Of a stretch of 64,000 bases of DNA, positions 36,103 through 44,409 are shown piece by piece. A program made the translations under genes and the position numbers. Origin of the DNA: Bacillota bacterium (GTDB taxonomy: Bacteria > Bacillota > Clostridia > Oscillospirales > Ruminococcaceae); the NCBI GenBank assembly GCA_023412215.1, contig JAEYNX010000034.1:254433-318432 (forward strand). Direction: 5' to 3'. Numbering within the stretch: position 1 is the first letter of the stretch; each line of letters opens with the position of its first letter. The notes beneath the pieces are model-generated. The model did not search any database. It was not told where the DNA came from and saw only the letters and a program-made list of their open reading frames with translations.

Positions 36103-37095
36103 TTATCGCATTGTTTCGAGTTTCACAGGCTCACCCGTATTGAGCGATTGATCGGCTGCTAAGGTTACTGCCAGCGTCTTTACGGCATCCTCATAGGGGG
36201 AACGGATGAGCTCCGCATTATTATAGCGTACTGCGTTGATAAAAGCCTGCACCGCATTAAAGTGAGACGGGAAACGTGCGGGCCGTTTTTCGGTGCTCGA
36301 CTTGGTGATATAACGTACCTCCTGCATCCAGTCGTACTCAACCGCTGCGTCACGGCAGAAAAGCTGCACACCTACGCGTCCGCTTACGTTCTCGCCGAAG
36401 AAGCAGCCGGTTTGCACCGTCGCCGCCATGCCGCTTTCAAATGTTATGTTGGTGACAGAAGCCCCCTCGATATCACAGCCGGGCACCTCGTCAAGAAGAT
36501 GGGGCACGCTGGCGCTGTAAACGGTGCGAACCTCACCGAAGAAGTAGCGCAAAAGGTCGAAGATGTGGGTGCTCTGCTCCACCAGCTGCCCGCCGGAACG
36601 TGCCTTCACCCGCCACCAGGGCACGCCGGGCATTGCGCCAAGCCACTGTCCCGAGGCGATAACGGCGGGGTGCGCGGCCAGAAAGGCCTTCAGCTCCTCC
36701 ATCGCGGGGCTGTAGCGCTCATGGTAGCCACAGGAACACAGAACCCCCGCACTGCGGATCGCTTTCTCGATTTCATGCGCACGTTCAAGCGAAAGAGCCA
36801 CCGGCTTTTCTACGTAGAGATGCAAGCCGTTTGCCGCAGCCAGCAGCTCGATGTCGCTATGGCTGTCCGGCGGCACGCACACCAGCACCGCGTCGAGCTG
36901 CCTCTCCTGCGAAAACAGTTCATGGTAGTCTGTATACAGCGTCGCCCAAGGTACCTTTGCAGCCGTCTCGGCCAGCTTCTGCGCATTTGAGCTTACCAGT
37001 GCCGTCACGCGCACCTGCTCCATCTTCAGCAGATTATCAAGGTGGACGTTGCCAAACCATCCGCAGCCGATAATACCTACCTGAACGACATCCAT
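36103..37095 (-). CDS. Gfo/Idh/MocA-family NAD(P)-dependent sugar dehydrogenase
   Basis: 330 aa. N-terminal Rossmann fold with GIIGCGWFGNVH (8-18); the family's E-K-P motif is at 96-98 (VEKPVA, catalytic K97); a C-terminal alpha/beta domain follows with GGQLVEQSTHIFDLLRYFFGEV. The family oxidises sugars or inositols at a range of positions. Being last in an operon with galactonate dehydratase, KDGal kinase and aldolase, a D-galactose 1-dehydrogenase role (some arabinose/galactose dehydrogenases belong to this family) is attractive but only inferred from context; an unrelated keto-sugar reductase is equally allowed. Confidence 0.85.
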   Translation of the reverse strand: MDVVQVGIIGCGWFGNVHLDNLLKMEQVRVTALVSSNAQKLAETAAKVPWATLYTDYHELFSQERQLDAVLVCVPPDSHSDIELLAAANGLHLYVEKPVALSLERAHEIEKAIRSAGVLCSCGYHERYSPAMEELKAFLAAHPAVIASGQWLGAMPGVPWWRVKARSGGQLVEQSTHIFDLLRYFFGEVRTVYSASVPHLLDEVPGCDIEGASVTNITFESGMAATVQTGCFFGENVSGRVGVQLFCRDAAVEYDWMQEVRYITKSSTEKRPARFPSHFNAVQAFINAVRYNNAELIRSPYEDAVKTLAVTLAADQSLNTGEPVKLETMR

Positions 37096-37212
37096 CCTTC
37101 ATGCCCCCTTGCCGTAAACTGTTTGATGTATGCTAAATCTCATTTTTTAACCGCCGAATCGCCGTTCAATACGCCTTCGTAGCAACGCTTTGCATTAAAG
37201 AAGAATTCCGTA

Positions 37213-37842
37213 TTATAGGGGGCGGGAGCACACCTCAACAAGGCTTTTTGCATCACGGGCAATACCCGCAAAGTCGCCGTCAAGGATGCGCTGCAGGTTG
37301 CACAGACTGCCGCCTGCGCCTACCCCTACCGCACCGTTTTGTATATACTGCGCGGCGTTTTCCGCATTGATGCCGCCCACCGCGAGAAGCTTTGCGCTGC
37401 TAAGCGGCGCGAGCACCTCTTTAAAATACCTCGGGCCGAACGCCGAGGCCGGAAAGACCTTTACATACCGGCTGCCGCAGCGCAGGGCATATTCTATCTC
37501 GGTGGGGGTGAGCGCGCCGGGGGTTATCAGCACATTGCGCTGTTGGCAAAGCTCGATCACCTCGCGGTCTATATTCGGGGTTACTAAAAACTCGGCTCCG
37601 GCATTAAGTGCCGCCGTAGCCTGTGAAAGATTCAGCACCGTGCCCGCGCCGATGTGCAGCCGGCCCTCAAACCTGCGGCGCATCCCGGTAATCTGGTTAA
37701 GCGCGTCGGGGCTGTTGAGGGTAACCTCCGCAAGGCGTATGCCGCCCTGCGCGAGCGCCTCCAGCAGCGGCGAGAGAAACTCAGCCGAAACCCCGCGCAC
37801 AATGGCAATGACGCCGGTGCTCTGCAACGCTTGTTCTACCAT
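37213..37842 (-). CDS. KDPG / KDPGal aldolase
   Basis: Class I aldolase (209 aa) splitting 2-keto-3-deoxy-6-phosphogluconate or -galactonate into pyruvate and glyceraldehyde-3-phosphate. Family landmarks: start MVEQALQSTGVIAIVRG, catalytic E39 (AEVTLNS), phosphate-site GAGTVL and Schiff-base K128 (VKVFPASAFG). The ATG at 37842 follows AAGGTG by eight bases; the upstream ATG at 37878 has no ribosome site and extends beyond the family start. With dgoD and dgoK beside it, the galactonate (DgoA-type) substrate is likely; KdgA/Eda-type use is possible as the family does not separate them by eye. Confidence 0.92.
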   Translation of the reverse strand: MVEQALQSTGVIAIVRGVSAEFLSPLLEALAQGGIRLAEVTLNSPDALNQITGMRRRFEGRLHIGAGTVLNLSQATAALNAGAEFLVTPNIDREVIELCQQRNVLITPGALTPTEIEYALRCGSRYVKVFPASAFGPRYFKEVLAPLSSAKLLAVGGINAENAAQYIQNGAVGVGAGGSLCNLQRILDGDFAGIARDAKSLVEVCSRPL

Positions 37843-37906
37843 CCTTTTTTCACCTTGCCCTTCCGGCTTTATACCCATGAGGCATAAAGTCTGTTGCTTG
37901 CCGCAC

Positions 37907-38893
37907 TCACTGGTTGGCGACTTCCTTGCCGATAATGTCCTGATATACGCGCGTAAGGCCCTTAATGCTTAGCTGCTCGCTTTCTTCAAAGCTTAACAGC
38001 TCTATATTGCCGTTAAATGCCGGGCCGTAAGTATTTAAGCAAGCCAAAAACGCCTTGGCGAACTGCCCGCGCCCGTAGAGCACAAGCTTATCCACCCTTT
38101 CGCTCAAGAGCGGTTGAAACGCGCTGAGGTCGGACTGCATCAGGATGCCGTAGATGAACGAGAGCGTCTGTTCCCGTGTAAAGCCGCCGATGATCTGATT
38201 GATGCGCGCCATAAACAGCGACCGCGAAAAATTGTGCTGCTGCGCCGCCTCGTAGCCCTTTTGCACATAGGCGTCCACAACATCGTACTGGTCTATCTTG
38301 CCGATGGAGCTTTTTAAAATCGTATGGTTGGCGATGGCCCACAGCAGCTCGCCGCTGATGGTGGTGACGTTCTGCGTGATGCTGCCGCCTTCGTATAAGA
38401 CGATCTTGTTATGCGAGCCGAAATGTACGAACAGGATATTCTTATGCCTATCCTCGGGGGCGATGGCACCGTAAATCTCGGTTTCCTCCCCGCGCAGCAC
38501 GTCGCTGTCGCAGCCGCCCGGCGTGCCGAACTTGATGCCGGGTACAAAGTAGAAGGTGGCAAAGGGGGAGATATGCGGCAGCTTGCAGGGCTTGATTTCA
38601 TCCGCCAGCTGTGAAAGCACCACGGGGGCCTGCAGGTGCGCAACCTCCAAAAGCCCGACATTGGAGGTAATCATGCCCGCCGCCAGAATGGTTCCAATCC
38701 TGCAATGGTGGGTGGTTTCCATATGTTCTATCGCCTCGCGCACCGCCTGCTCCAGCCGTTGGTTCTTTGCGCTGTCGTGCGTGTCGGAGGCGCCGATTCT
38801 TTTGGTGATATAGTCGATGATCTGTGTTTCGTTGATAAGGGTGAACCGTGTGTTCGTCGTCCCGCCATCAATAATTAGAATATAGTTGCCCAA
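37907..38893 (-). CDS. dgoK: 2-dehydro-3-deoxygalactonokinase
   Basis: Phosphorylates 2-keto-3-deoxygalactonate at C6 (328 aa; family ~290-330). The ATP loop is IIDGGTTNTRFTLI near the N-terminus, followed by AAGMITSNVGLLEV, and GGCDSDVLRGEETEIYGA, both typical of DgoK. Start taken at the TTG at 38893, with AAAGGTGG seven bases before it and 22 nt after the dgoD stop; an in-frame ATG at 39010 would overlap dgoD by 95 bases and adds residues foreign to the family. Middle enzyme of the galactonate pathway encoded here. Confidence 0.93.
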   Translation of the reverse strand: MGNYILIIDGGTTNTRFTLINETQIIDYITKRIGASDTHDSAKNQRLEQAVREAIEHMETTHHCRIGTILAAGMITSNVGLLEVAHLQAPVVLSQLADEIKPCKLPHISPFATFYFVPGIKFGTPGGCDSDVLRGEETEIYGAIAPEDRHKNILFVHFGSHNKIVLYEGGSITQNVTTISGELLWAIANHTILKSSIGKIDQYDVVDAYVQKGYEAAQQHNFSRSLFMARINQIIGGFTREQTLSFIYGILMQSDLSAFQPLLSERVDKLVLYGRGQFAKAFLACLNTYGPAFNGNIELLSFEESEQLSIKGLTRVYQDIIGKEVANQ

Positions 38894-38915
38894 AGCAAGC
38901 CCACCTTTATCGTTT

Positions 38916-40064
38916 TTACCATTCCGCAACGGTTCCGTCTTCGTTGCGCCAAACGGGGTTTTTCCAATCGTGCCCCGCACGGCCCAGCTCCCGTATCTTG
39001 TCTTCGTCAACCTCTATGCCAAGCCCGGGTGCCTTTGGCAGCGAGACAGCGCCGTTCTCGTAATGGAATACCGACGCGTCCTTTAAATAGTCCAGCAGGT
39101 CGTTGCCCTTGTTGTAGTGAATGCCGAGGCTTTGCTCCTGTATAATGGCGTTGGGGGTGCAGGCGTCCATCTGCAGACAGGAGGCCAGCGCAATCGGCCC
39201 TAAGGGGCAGTGCGGCGCCACCGCCATGTCGTACGCCTCCGCCATCGCCGAGATTTTGCGGCACTCCAGGATACCCCCCGCGTGGGAAAGGTCGGGCTGG
39301 ATGATGTTCACAACGCCCTGCTCAAAGATCTTTTTAAAATCCCAGCGCGTAAACAGCCGCTCGCCGGTGGCGATGGGGATGGTGGTGCAGGCCGCGATTT
39401 CGGCAAACGCCTCGTAGTTTTCGCACAGTACCGGCTCCTCAATAAACATAGGGCGGAACTGCTCGAGCTCCTTGGCGAGCACCTTCGCCATGGGCTTATG
39501 CACCCTGCCGTGGAAGTCTATCGCGATGCCGAAGTCCCGGCCGCACGCCTCGCGGATAGCGGCCACGCGCTCGAGTACCAAATCAAGCTTGCTGTTGCTG
39601 TCGAGGTAGTTTAGCTCCTCGGTGGCATTCATCTTAATGGCAGTAAAGCCCAGCTTCTGCTGTGCTTTGGCCGCGGAGCCGACGTCCTGCGGGCGGTCGC
39701 CGCCAATCCAGGAGTAAACGCGGATATTGTCGCGGCAGGCACCGCCCAGCAGTTCATATACCGGCACATTCAGGTACTTGCCCTTAATATCCCACAGCGC
39801 CTGCTCAATGCCCGAGATGGCGGAGGAGAGTATCGGCCCCCCGCGGTAAAAACCCGCGCGGTAGAGCACCTGAAAGATGTCCTCGATACGCATCGGGTCG
39901 GCGCCGATCAAGTAGCCGCTCAGTTCCTGCACGGCAGCCCGAACGGTTTCGGCCCTGCCCTCCACAACCGGTTCTCCCCAGCCGCAGATGCCCTCGTCGG
40001 TACTCACCTTTAAAAACAGCCAGCGGGGCGGTACCTTAAAAAGCTCTAATGAAGTAATCTTCAT
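38916..40064 (-). CDS. dgoD: D-galactonate dehydratase
   Basis: Enolase-superfamily (mandelate racemase subgroup) enzyme, 382 aa, dehydrating D-galactonate to 2-keto-3-deoxygalactonate. It aligns without gaps over most of its length with E. coli DgoD, and the active-site residues fall at the same numbers: metal ligands D183, E209, E235; catalytic H185 (DFHGRV) and H285 (APHCPLGP); E310 (QEQSLG). N-terminal PPRWLFLKV and C-terminal EDGTVAEW also match. GGAGG precedes the ATG. This is the most secure assignment in the operon and identifies it as a galactonate pathway. Confidence 0.97.
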   Translation of the reverse strand: MKITSLELFKVPPRWLFLKVSTDEGICGWGEPVVEGRAETVRAAVQELSGYLIGADPMRIEDIFQVLYRAGFYRGGPILSSAISGIEQALWDIKGKYLNVPVYELLGGACRDNIRVYSWIGGDRPQDVGSAAKAQQKLGFTAIKMNATEELNYLDSNSKLDLVLERVAAIREACGRDFGIAIDFHGRVHKPMAKVLAKELEQFRPMFIEEPVLCENYEAFAEIAACTTIPIATGERLFTRWDFKKIFEQGVVNIIQPDLSHAGGILECRKISAMAEAYDMAVAPHCPLGPIALASCLQMDACTPNAIIQEQSLGIHYNKGNDLLDYLKDASVFHYENGAVSLPKAPGLGIEVDEDKIRELGRAGHDWKNPVWRNEDGTVAEW

Positions 40065-40077
40065 AACTTATTCCTCC

Positions 40078-42504
40078 CTAACCCTGTGCGCTTACATCCA
40101 GCACACAGTCAAACACCGGCACCGCACGAATGTCGTTGATGGCGGCGTACTGGTCCTCATACACCGCAAAGCGTGCGGCCATCTCCGAGTCGCTCTTGAT
40201 ATAGCCGCCCTCACGCTTGGGGGATACGTAGAGATAGATACCTTTTTCAAGCACTTCCTTCTCGTAGGCTTTTAAGCCAAACTCCCAAACGGCGCCGTTG
40301 CAGAAGTTATCGTTGATCAGGTCTCCGTCGGTAAAGGCATAGCCGATATCGCCGAAGTAATCCACCCGCATGAGCACCTGCTTTACGTTTTCAAACGATT
40401 CCGGCGAAACGGTGATGGTCGCGCGGGCGTTCTTGATCTTGGTGGAGGTGATGGGGCTACCGAGCACGGGGCGTTTTAGCTGCCCGTCGCTGGCCTTCTC
40501 CTTGGAGCTTGCATCCTTCCACTGAATGCTCACCGCGTTCCTGCCAAAAACAACATCATAGAAGGCAAAGCCCGCTTTTGTTTCCTGAGCGGCATAAGAC
40601 TTGCCCGCTACGCGGATATCGCCCTTCGGCTGCGGGAAGATGCCGACGCGGCCCGTTTCGGCACCGATACTCTCAAAGCGCAGGGCGCCGCAGTCATCCA
40701 GCAATGTAGCGTCGGATAAGATCGCCATATCCCTGCCGCCATGCTTTACACGCCAGAAACGCAGGCTGTCTTCACGGCTGAGCACGCAGAAGGTCACCTT
40801 CTGCCCCGCGGCGTTAACGATCGCGGTTACCGAGGTATGGTCGGCAGGCAGGCGTACCAGCTTGCAGCCCTCCTGTTCGGCAATGCCCTCGCGGCTATCG
40901 GTGGTAAGCGACTGAATGCTGCTGTTATCAATGCACAGCTCCGGCTTCATGCCCTGCGGCACATAGAAGAAGTAAACGGGGCTGCCGTTCTCCTCAAGGC
41001 GGGTGATCAGCTGAACGCTGGCGTATTTCAGCCGTACGCCGTCCAGAGTGAGGTTGAGCGGCAGGATGGCGCAGGAATCCTTATCCAGCGAAAGGCCGCC
41101 GTTCTTCGGCACGCGGAGGGTTTCGGTATCCAGCGTCACATTCACCGCGAAGTCCCTCTGGTCCTTGGTTTCGATGTGATCCTGATAGTTGTTGATAAAC
41201 AAAAAGCCGTGGTCTCGATTTACACGCACGCAGTAGCGCAGGGTGTCGGCGTCGTGCTGGTCCATCTCGATGGATTCTTTTGAGAGCACCGTTTTGGTGG
41301 CGCAGAAAAGCTCCTCGAAGTCCTTATAGAAATAGTGCTGCAGCTTTAAACGCTTATAGGAGGGGCGCAGCTGGCCGTACTCGCCCAGCGCCGCCTGATA
41401 GTCGTACGAAATCTTGGGCAGGGCGCACTCGTTTAGGTAGGGCACGCGTTTGCCCTTGGGGTGTGAGCCGCCGTGGAACATATAGTAGCCTAAGAAATTG
41501 CAGCCGCTCGCGGCCTTTACCTCCGCCATGGCCTCTACGCTCTCATAGGGCAGCTGGAAGCGGTATTTGTAGTAGGACGCCATGCCGCCGCCCATCTCGC
41601 AGCAAGCAAAGGGCATATCCTCGGGGTTATACTCCGGGTCGAAGTTATAATACTTGGGGGCGTGGTTATTGTGAAAATCCTTGAAAATGAACTCGGTGGT
41701 GGCGGGGTGCTCCTTAATGTCGCCGTAGAAGATCCACGGCCAGAAGGCGTAACCGCCCCAGAGGGGAAATACATCGTCCGGCGGGGCGCAGGCACCGCCC
41801 CACGCGGTGGCGCTGTAAAAGGGGGTTTCGATACCCGCCTTGATGGCGAGCTCCTTAAGCAGGCGCATGTGTGAGGGGCCGTCGTTGCCGCCGGGAATCC
41901 ACTCGTTGCTGTTTTCGGTGGTCGGCTCCCACGGCGCGGACGCGTGCTCGTACTCGTTCTCGATCTGTGTGCCGATGACGGTGCCGCCGTCCTTATACAT
42001 TAAGCCCTGCACCTGCTTGCCGATCTCGTTAAAGAAGCGCTCGGTGTAGGCAACATACCCGGGGTCGTTGCTGCGGATATCGAAGGGGGTGGCATACAGC
42101 CAGTCGGGGAAGCCGCCGTTGCGGCATTCGCCGTGCACAAACGGGCCGATGCGAAGGATAAGGAACATCCCGTGCTTCTTGCACAGGGTCGCGAACTTGC
42201 GCAGGTTCTTGCTGCCGCTCCAGTCAAACGTCCCCTTTTCCTCTTCATGGTGTATCCAGAAGATGTAGGTGGCGATAATGTTTAGGCCGCCCATCTTCAT
42301 CTTGATGATCTCATCCTCCCAAAAACGCTCCTCGATGCGCGAGAAATGCATCTCGCCGCACATGGCGTAAAAGGGCTTGCCGTTTATCTGCATATAGTAG
42401 TTGGTGAAGTCGAGCACCTCACCCTGCGGGTTTTTGCCCGAAAAGGGCGTGCGCGGAGGATAGATGGGGTTCTTGATGCCGGAGGCATCGATTCTGTATT
42501 CCAT
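40078..42504 (-). CDS. GH35-like beta-galactosidase, long form
   Basis: 808-aa cytoplasmic glycosidase. The first ~400 residues are a GH35-type barrel: AMCGEMHFSRIEERFWEDEIIKMK, RIGPFVHGECRNGGFPDW, acid/base E184 (QIENEYE) and probable nucleophile E303 (CCEMGGGM). The remaining ~400 residues are beta-rich and unlike the shorter GH35 at 2554. Motifs are divergent from classic GH35 (ENEYE instead of ENEYG), so substrate preference may differ. The ribosome site is weak (AAAGG, sixteen bases off). It lies between the permease genes and dgoD, so released galactose would feed the pathway downstream. Confidence 0.88.
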   Translation of the reverse strand: MEYRIDASGIKNPIYPPRTPFSGKNPQGEVLDFTNYYMQINGKPFYAMCGEMHFSRIEERFWEDEIIKMKMGGLNIIATYIFWIHHEEEKGTFDWSGSKNLRKFATLCKKHGMFLILRIGPFVHGECRNGGFPDWLYATPFDIRSNDPGYVAYTERFFNEIGKQVQGLMYKDGGTVIGTQIENEYEHASAPWEPTTENSNEWIPGGNDGPSHMRLLKELAIKAGIETPFYSATAWGGACAPPDDVFPLWGGYAFWPWIFYGDIKEHPATTEFIFKDFHNNHAPKYYNFDPEYNPEDMPFACCEMGGGMASYYKYRFQLPYESVEAMAEVKAASGCNFLGYYMFHGGSHPKGKRVPYLNECALPKISYDYQAALGEYGQLRPSYKRLKLQHYFYKDFEELFCATKTVLSKESIEMDQHDADTLRYCVRVNRDHGFLFINNYQDHIETKDQRDFAVNVTLDTETLRVPKNGGLSLDKDSCAILPLNLTLDGVRLKYASVQLITRLEENGSPVYFFYVPQGMKPELCIDNSSIQSLTTDSREGIAEQEGCKLVRLPADHTSVTAIVNAAGQKVTFCVLSREDSLRFWRVKHGGRDMAILSDATLLDDCGALRFESIGAETGRVGIFPQPKGDIRVAGKSYAAQETKAGFAFYDVVFGRNAVSIQWKDASSKEKASDGQLKRPVLGSPITSTKIKNARATITVSPESFENVKQVLMRVDYFGDIGYAFTDGDLINDNFCNGAVWEFGLKAYEKEVLEKGIYLYVSPKREGGYIKSDSEMAARFAVYEDQYAAINDIRAVPVFDCVLDVSAQG

Positions 42505-42546
42505 GAAACTGCTGTACCAGCCTTTCGTTATGATGATCTAAGCGAA

Positions 42547-43377
42547 CTATTTCGAAGAACCGAGTATACCCTGTACAAACTGTTTTTGCATCGTCATAAA
42601 CACCACCACGGTAGGCAATGTCGCGATTACTACCGCTACCATCAGCTTGCCGTAATCGACATAATAAGCCGATGAAAGGGAGGAAACGAACAGCGTGAGC
42701 GTTTGGTTCTCCTTCGACTGCAAGGTAATCAGCGGCCAGAGGTAGTTGTTCCATTCCTTCATAAACGCGTAGATAAACGCCGCGGCAAAGGTGGATTTCA
42801 TGGGTGGGATGGCGATTCTGAAGAAGATGAAAAGCTCGCCCGCGCCGTCGATGCGCGCCGCCTCCATAATCTCGGTGGGGAATGCCTTGAAGCTCTGGCG
42901 GAAGAAGAAGATCAAAAACGTATTGGAAAGGCTCGCTACAATGACGCTGAGCTTGGTATCGATGAGGCTGAAGTCAAACATCAGGTTAAAGAGGGGGATC
43001 ATAATCGCCGCAAACGGGATCATCATGGTGAGCAGAAACACGCTGAACAGCCTGTCCCTGACCTTGCTGCGATATTTTTCAAAGCCGTAGCCCGCAAGCG
43101 CACAGATGAAAATCACCAGAACGCACTGAATAACCGTGATGACAGCGGTGTTGCCGAACGCCTGAAAGATATTGTTGCCGTCTTCCAGCAGGCCTTTGAT
43201 GTTGTTAAAAAACTCAGGGCCGAAGAGCAGCGTGCCCTTGGTAATATCCGCGGAGGTGTTGGTGGCGCCCACCACCATCCAATAAAACGGAAAGATGCAC
43301 ACGATAGAAGCGGTTATTAAAAACAGATGCTTGAGGGTCTTGCCGCAAGCTCTGAGCACTTTTCGGTTTAATTCCAT
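42547..43377 (-). CDS. CUT1 ABC transporter permease (MalG type), galactonate-operon transporter
   Basis: 276 aa, six predicted helices; first at ~18-38 (LFLITASIVCIFPFYWMVVGAT). EAA loop near 170-190 (EAARIDGAGELFIFFRIAIP), C-terminal FVQGILGSSK. GGAGG lies seven bases before the ATG. It resembles the MalG-type permease at 7574-8383 along its length, supporting duplication of the galactoside importer. Confidence 0.93.
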   Translation of the reverse strand: MELNRKVLRACGKTLKHLFLITASIVCIFPFYWMVVGATNTSADITKGTLLFGPEFFNNIKGLLEDGNNIFQAFGNTAVITVIQCVLVIFICALAGYGFEKYRSKVRDRLFSVFLLTMMIPFAAIMIPLFNLMFDFSLIDTKLSVIVASLSNTFLIFFFRQSFKAFPTEIMEAARIDGAGELFIFFRIAIPPMKSTFAAAFIYAFMKEWNNYLWPLITLQSKENQTLTLFVSSLSSAYYVDYGKLMVAVVIATLPTVVVFMTMQKQFVQGILGSSK

Positions 43378-43379
43378 GC

Positions 43380-44258
43380 TTAATCCTCCCCCGTGACTTT
43401 AAACTGTAAAAACGCAAGCAGTGCCACCATGCCCACGATGACAAACGACATCGTCACAGAGTAACCAAAGTTGGGCGAGAATACAAACGCGTTGTTGTAG
43501 ATGTACTGCGACATGGTCATGGTCGAGTCGGCAGGGCCGCCGCCGGTGAGGTTCATCGGCTCGTCAAAGAGCTGCAAGGTGCCGTTGGTGGTCATAATGG
43601 TGGTGAGCAGAATAATCGGTTTCAGCTGCGGGATGGTGATGCTGAAGAAGGTGCGCACCGGGCCCGCGCCGTCGATTTTTGCGGCTTCGTAGGTTTCATA
43701 GGGGATGTTCTGCATCGCCGCGAGGTAGAACACCATGTTATAGCCCGTCCAGCGCCAGGTCATCGCGATGATGATAACCGCCTTCGCCCAGAACGGGTCG
43801 TTTAAAAAGGCGATCGGGGCGTTGATAATATTAAATGTGGTAAGCAGGTAGTTGATGATGCCGTTGTTGGCAAACATCATCTTAAACAGTACCGAATAGG
43901 CTACCAGCGAGGTGACGCACGGAATAAAAATGGCCGTGCGGTAGATGCTGCGAAAACGCAGCCTGGGCGCATTGAGGATACTCGCGAAAACCAGTGCCAG
44001 AATAAGCATGATCGGCCCTTGAATCAGCAAGAATTCAAAGGTTGTCTTAATGGTTTTTAAGAACATCTTATCGCCAAACATACGCTGGATGTTCGTAAAC
44101 CCCGCAAAAACGTAGTCGCCCCCTTTAAGCACCTTAAAGGACAGGCTGACGGAGCCGATAACCGGGTAAAGCGTAAAGATGAGAAAGGCTATCATTGCAA
44201 AGGAAATAAACAGCCATCCGTACTTATCGTAATTTACTGCTTTCTTTTTCTTGTTCAT
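43380..44258 (-). CDS. CUT1 ABC transporter permease (MalF type), galactonate-operon transporter
   Basis: 292 aa with six predicted helices. Shares with the permease at 8380-9285 the blocks QxPIMLILAL, FRTAIFIPC-type, RWTGYNMVFYLA, EAAKIDGAGPVRTFFSITIPQLKPIILLTTIMTTNGTLQLFDE and GGPADSTMTMSQYIYN. GAGGTGA precedes the ATG. Two bases separate it from the next permease gene. Confidence 0.93.
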   Translation of the reverse strand: MNKKKKAVNYDKYGWLFISFAMIAFLIFTLYPVIGSVSLSFKVLKGGDYVFAGFTNIQRMFGDKMFLKTIKTTFEFLLIQGPIMLILALVFASILNAPRLRFRSIYRTAIFIPCVTSLVAYSVLFKMMFANNGIINYLLTTFNIINAPIAFLNDPFWAKAVIIIAMTWRWTGYNMVFYLAAMQNIPYETYEAAKIDGAGPVRTFFSITIPQLKPIILLTTIMTTNGTLQLFDEPMNLTGGGPADSTMTMSQYIYNNAFVFSPNFGYSVTMSFVIVGMVALLAFLQFKVTGED

Positions 44259-44307
44259 ACCATCACCTCAAAAAGTTTGGATAGCCGCCCTTGTTTATAA
44301 CCTTGTT

Positions 44308-44339
44308 GTGAAGCCTGCGCATTGCTGCGCAGGCTTCAC
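44308..44339 (-). terminator. Perfect stem-loop after the second galactoside binding-protein gene
   Basis: GTGAAGCCTGCGCA, loop TTGC, exact reverse complement (14-bp stem), in the gap between binding-protein stop and permease start. Confidence 0.7.
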
Positions 44340-44409
44340 ACAATGAAAGGTAAATAACGGTTCGGCCTTGGTTCCTTCGCATGTGTGGCTAGTGAATGCT
44401 TAGGGACAA

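Noticed and set aside
38894..39010. N-terminal extension of DgoK from 39010
   Set aside because: It would overlap dgoD by 95 bases; the TTG at 38893 has AAAGGTGG at seven bases and gives the normal family start.
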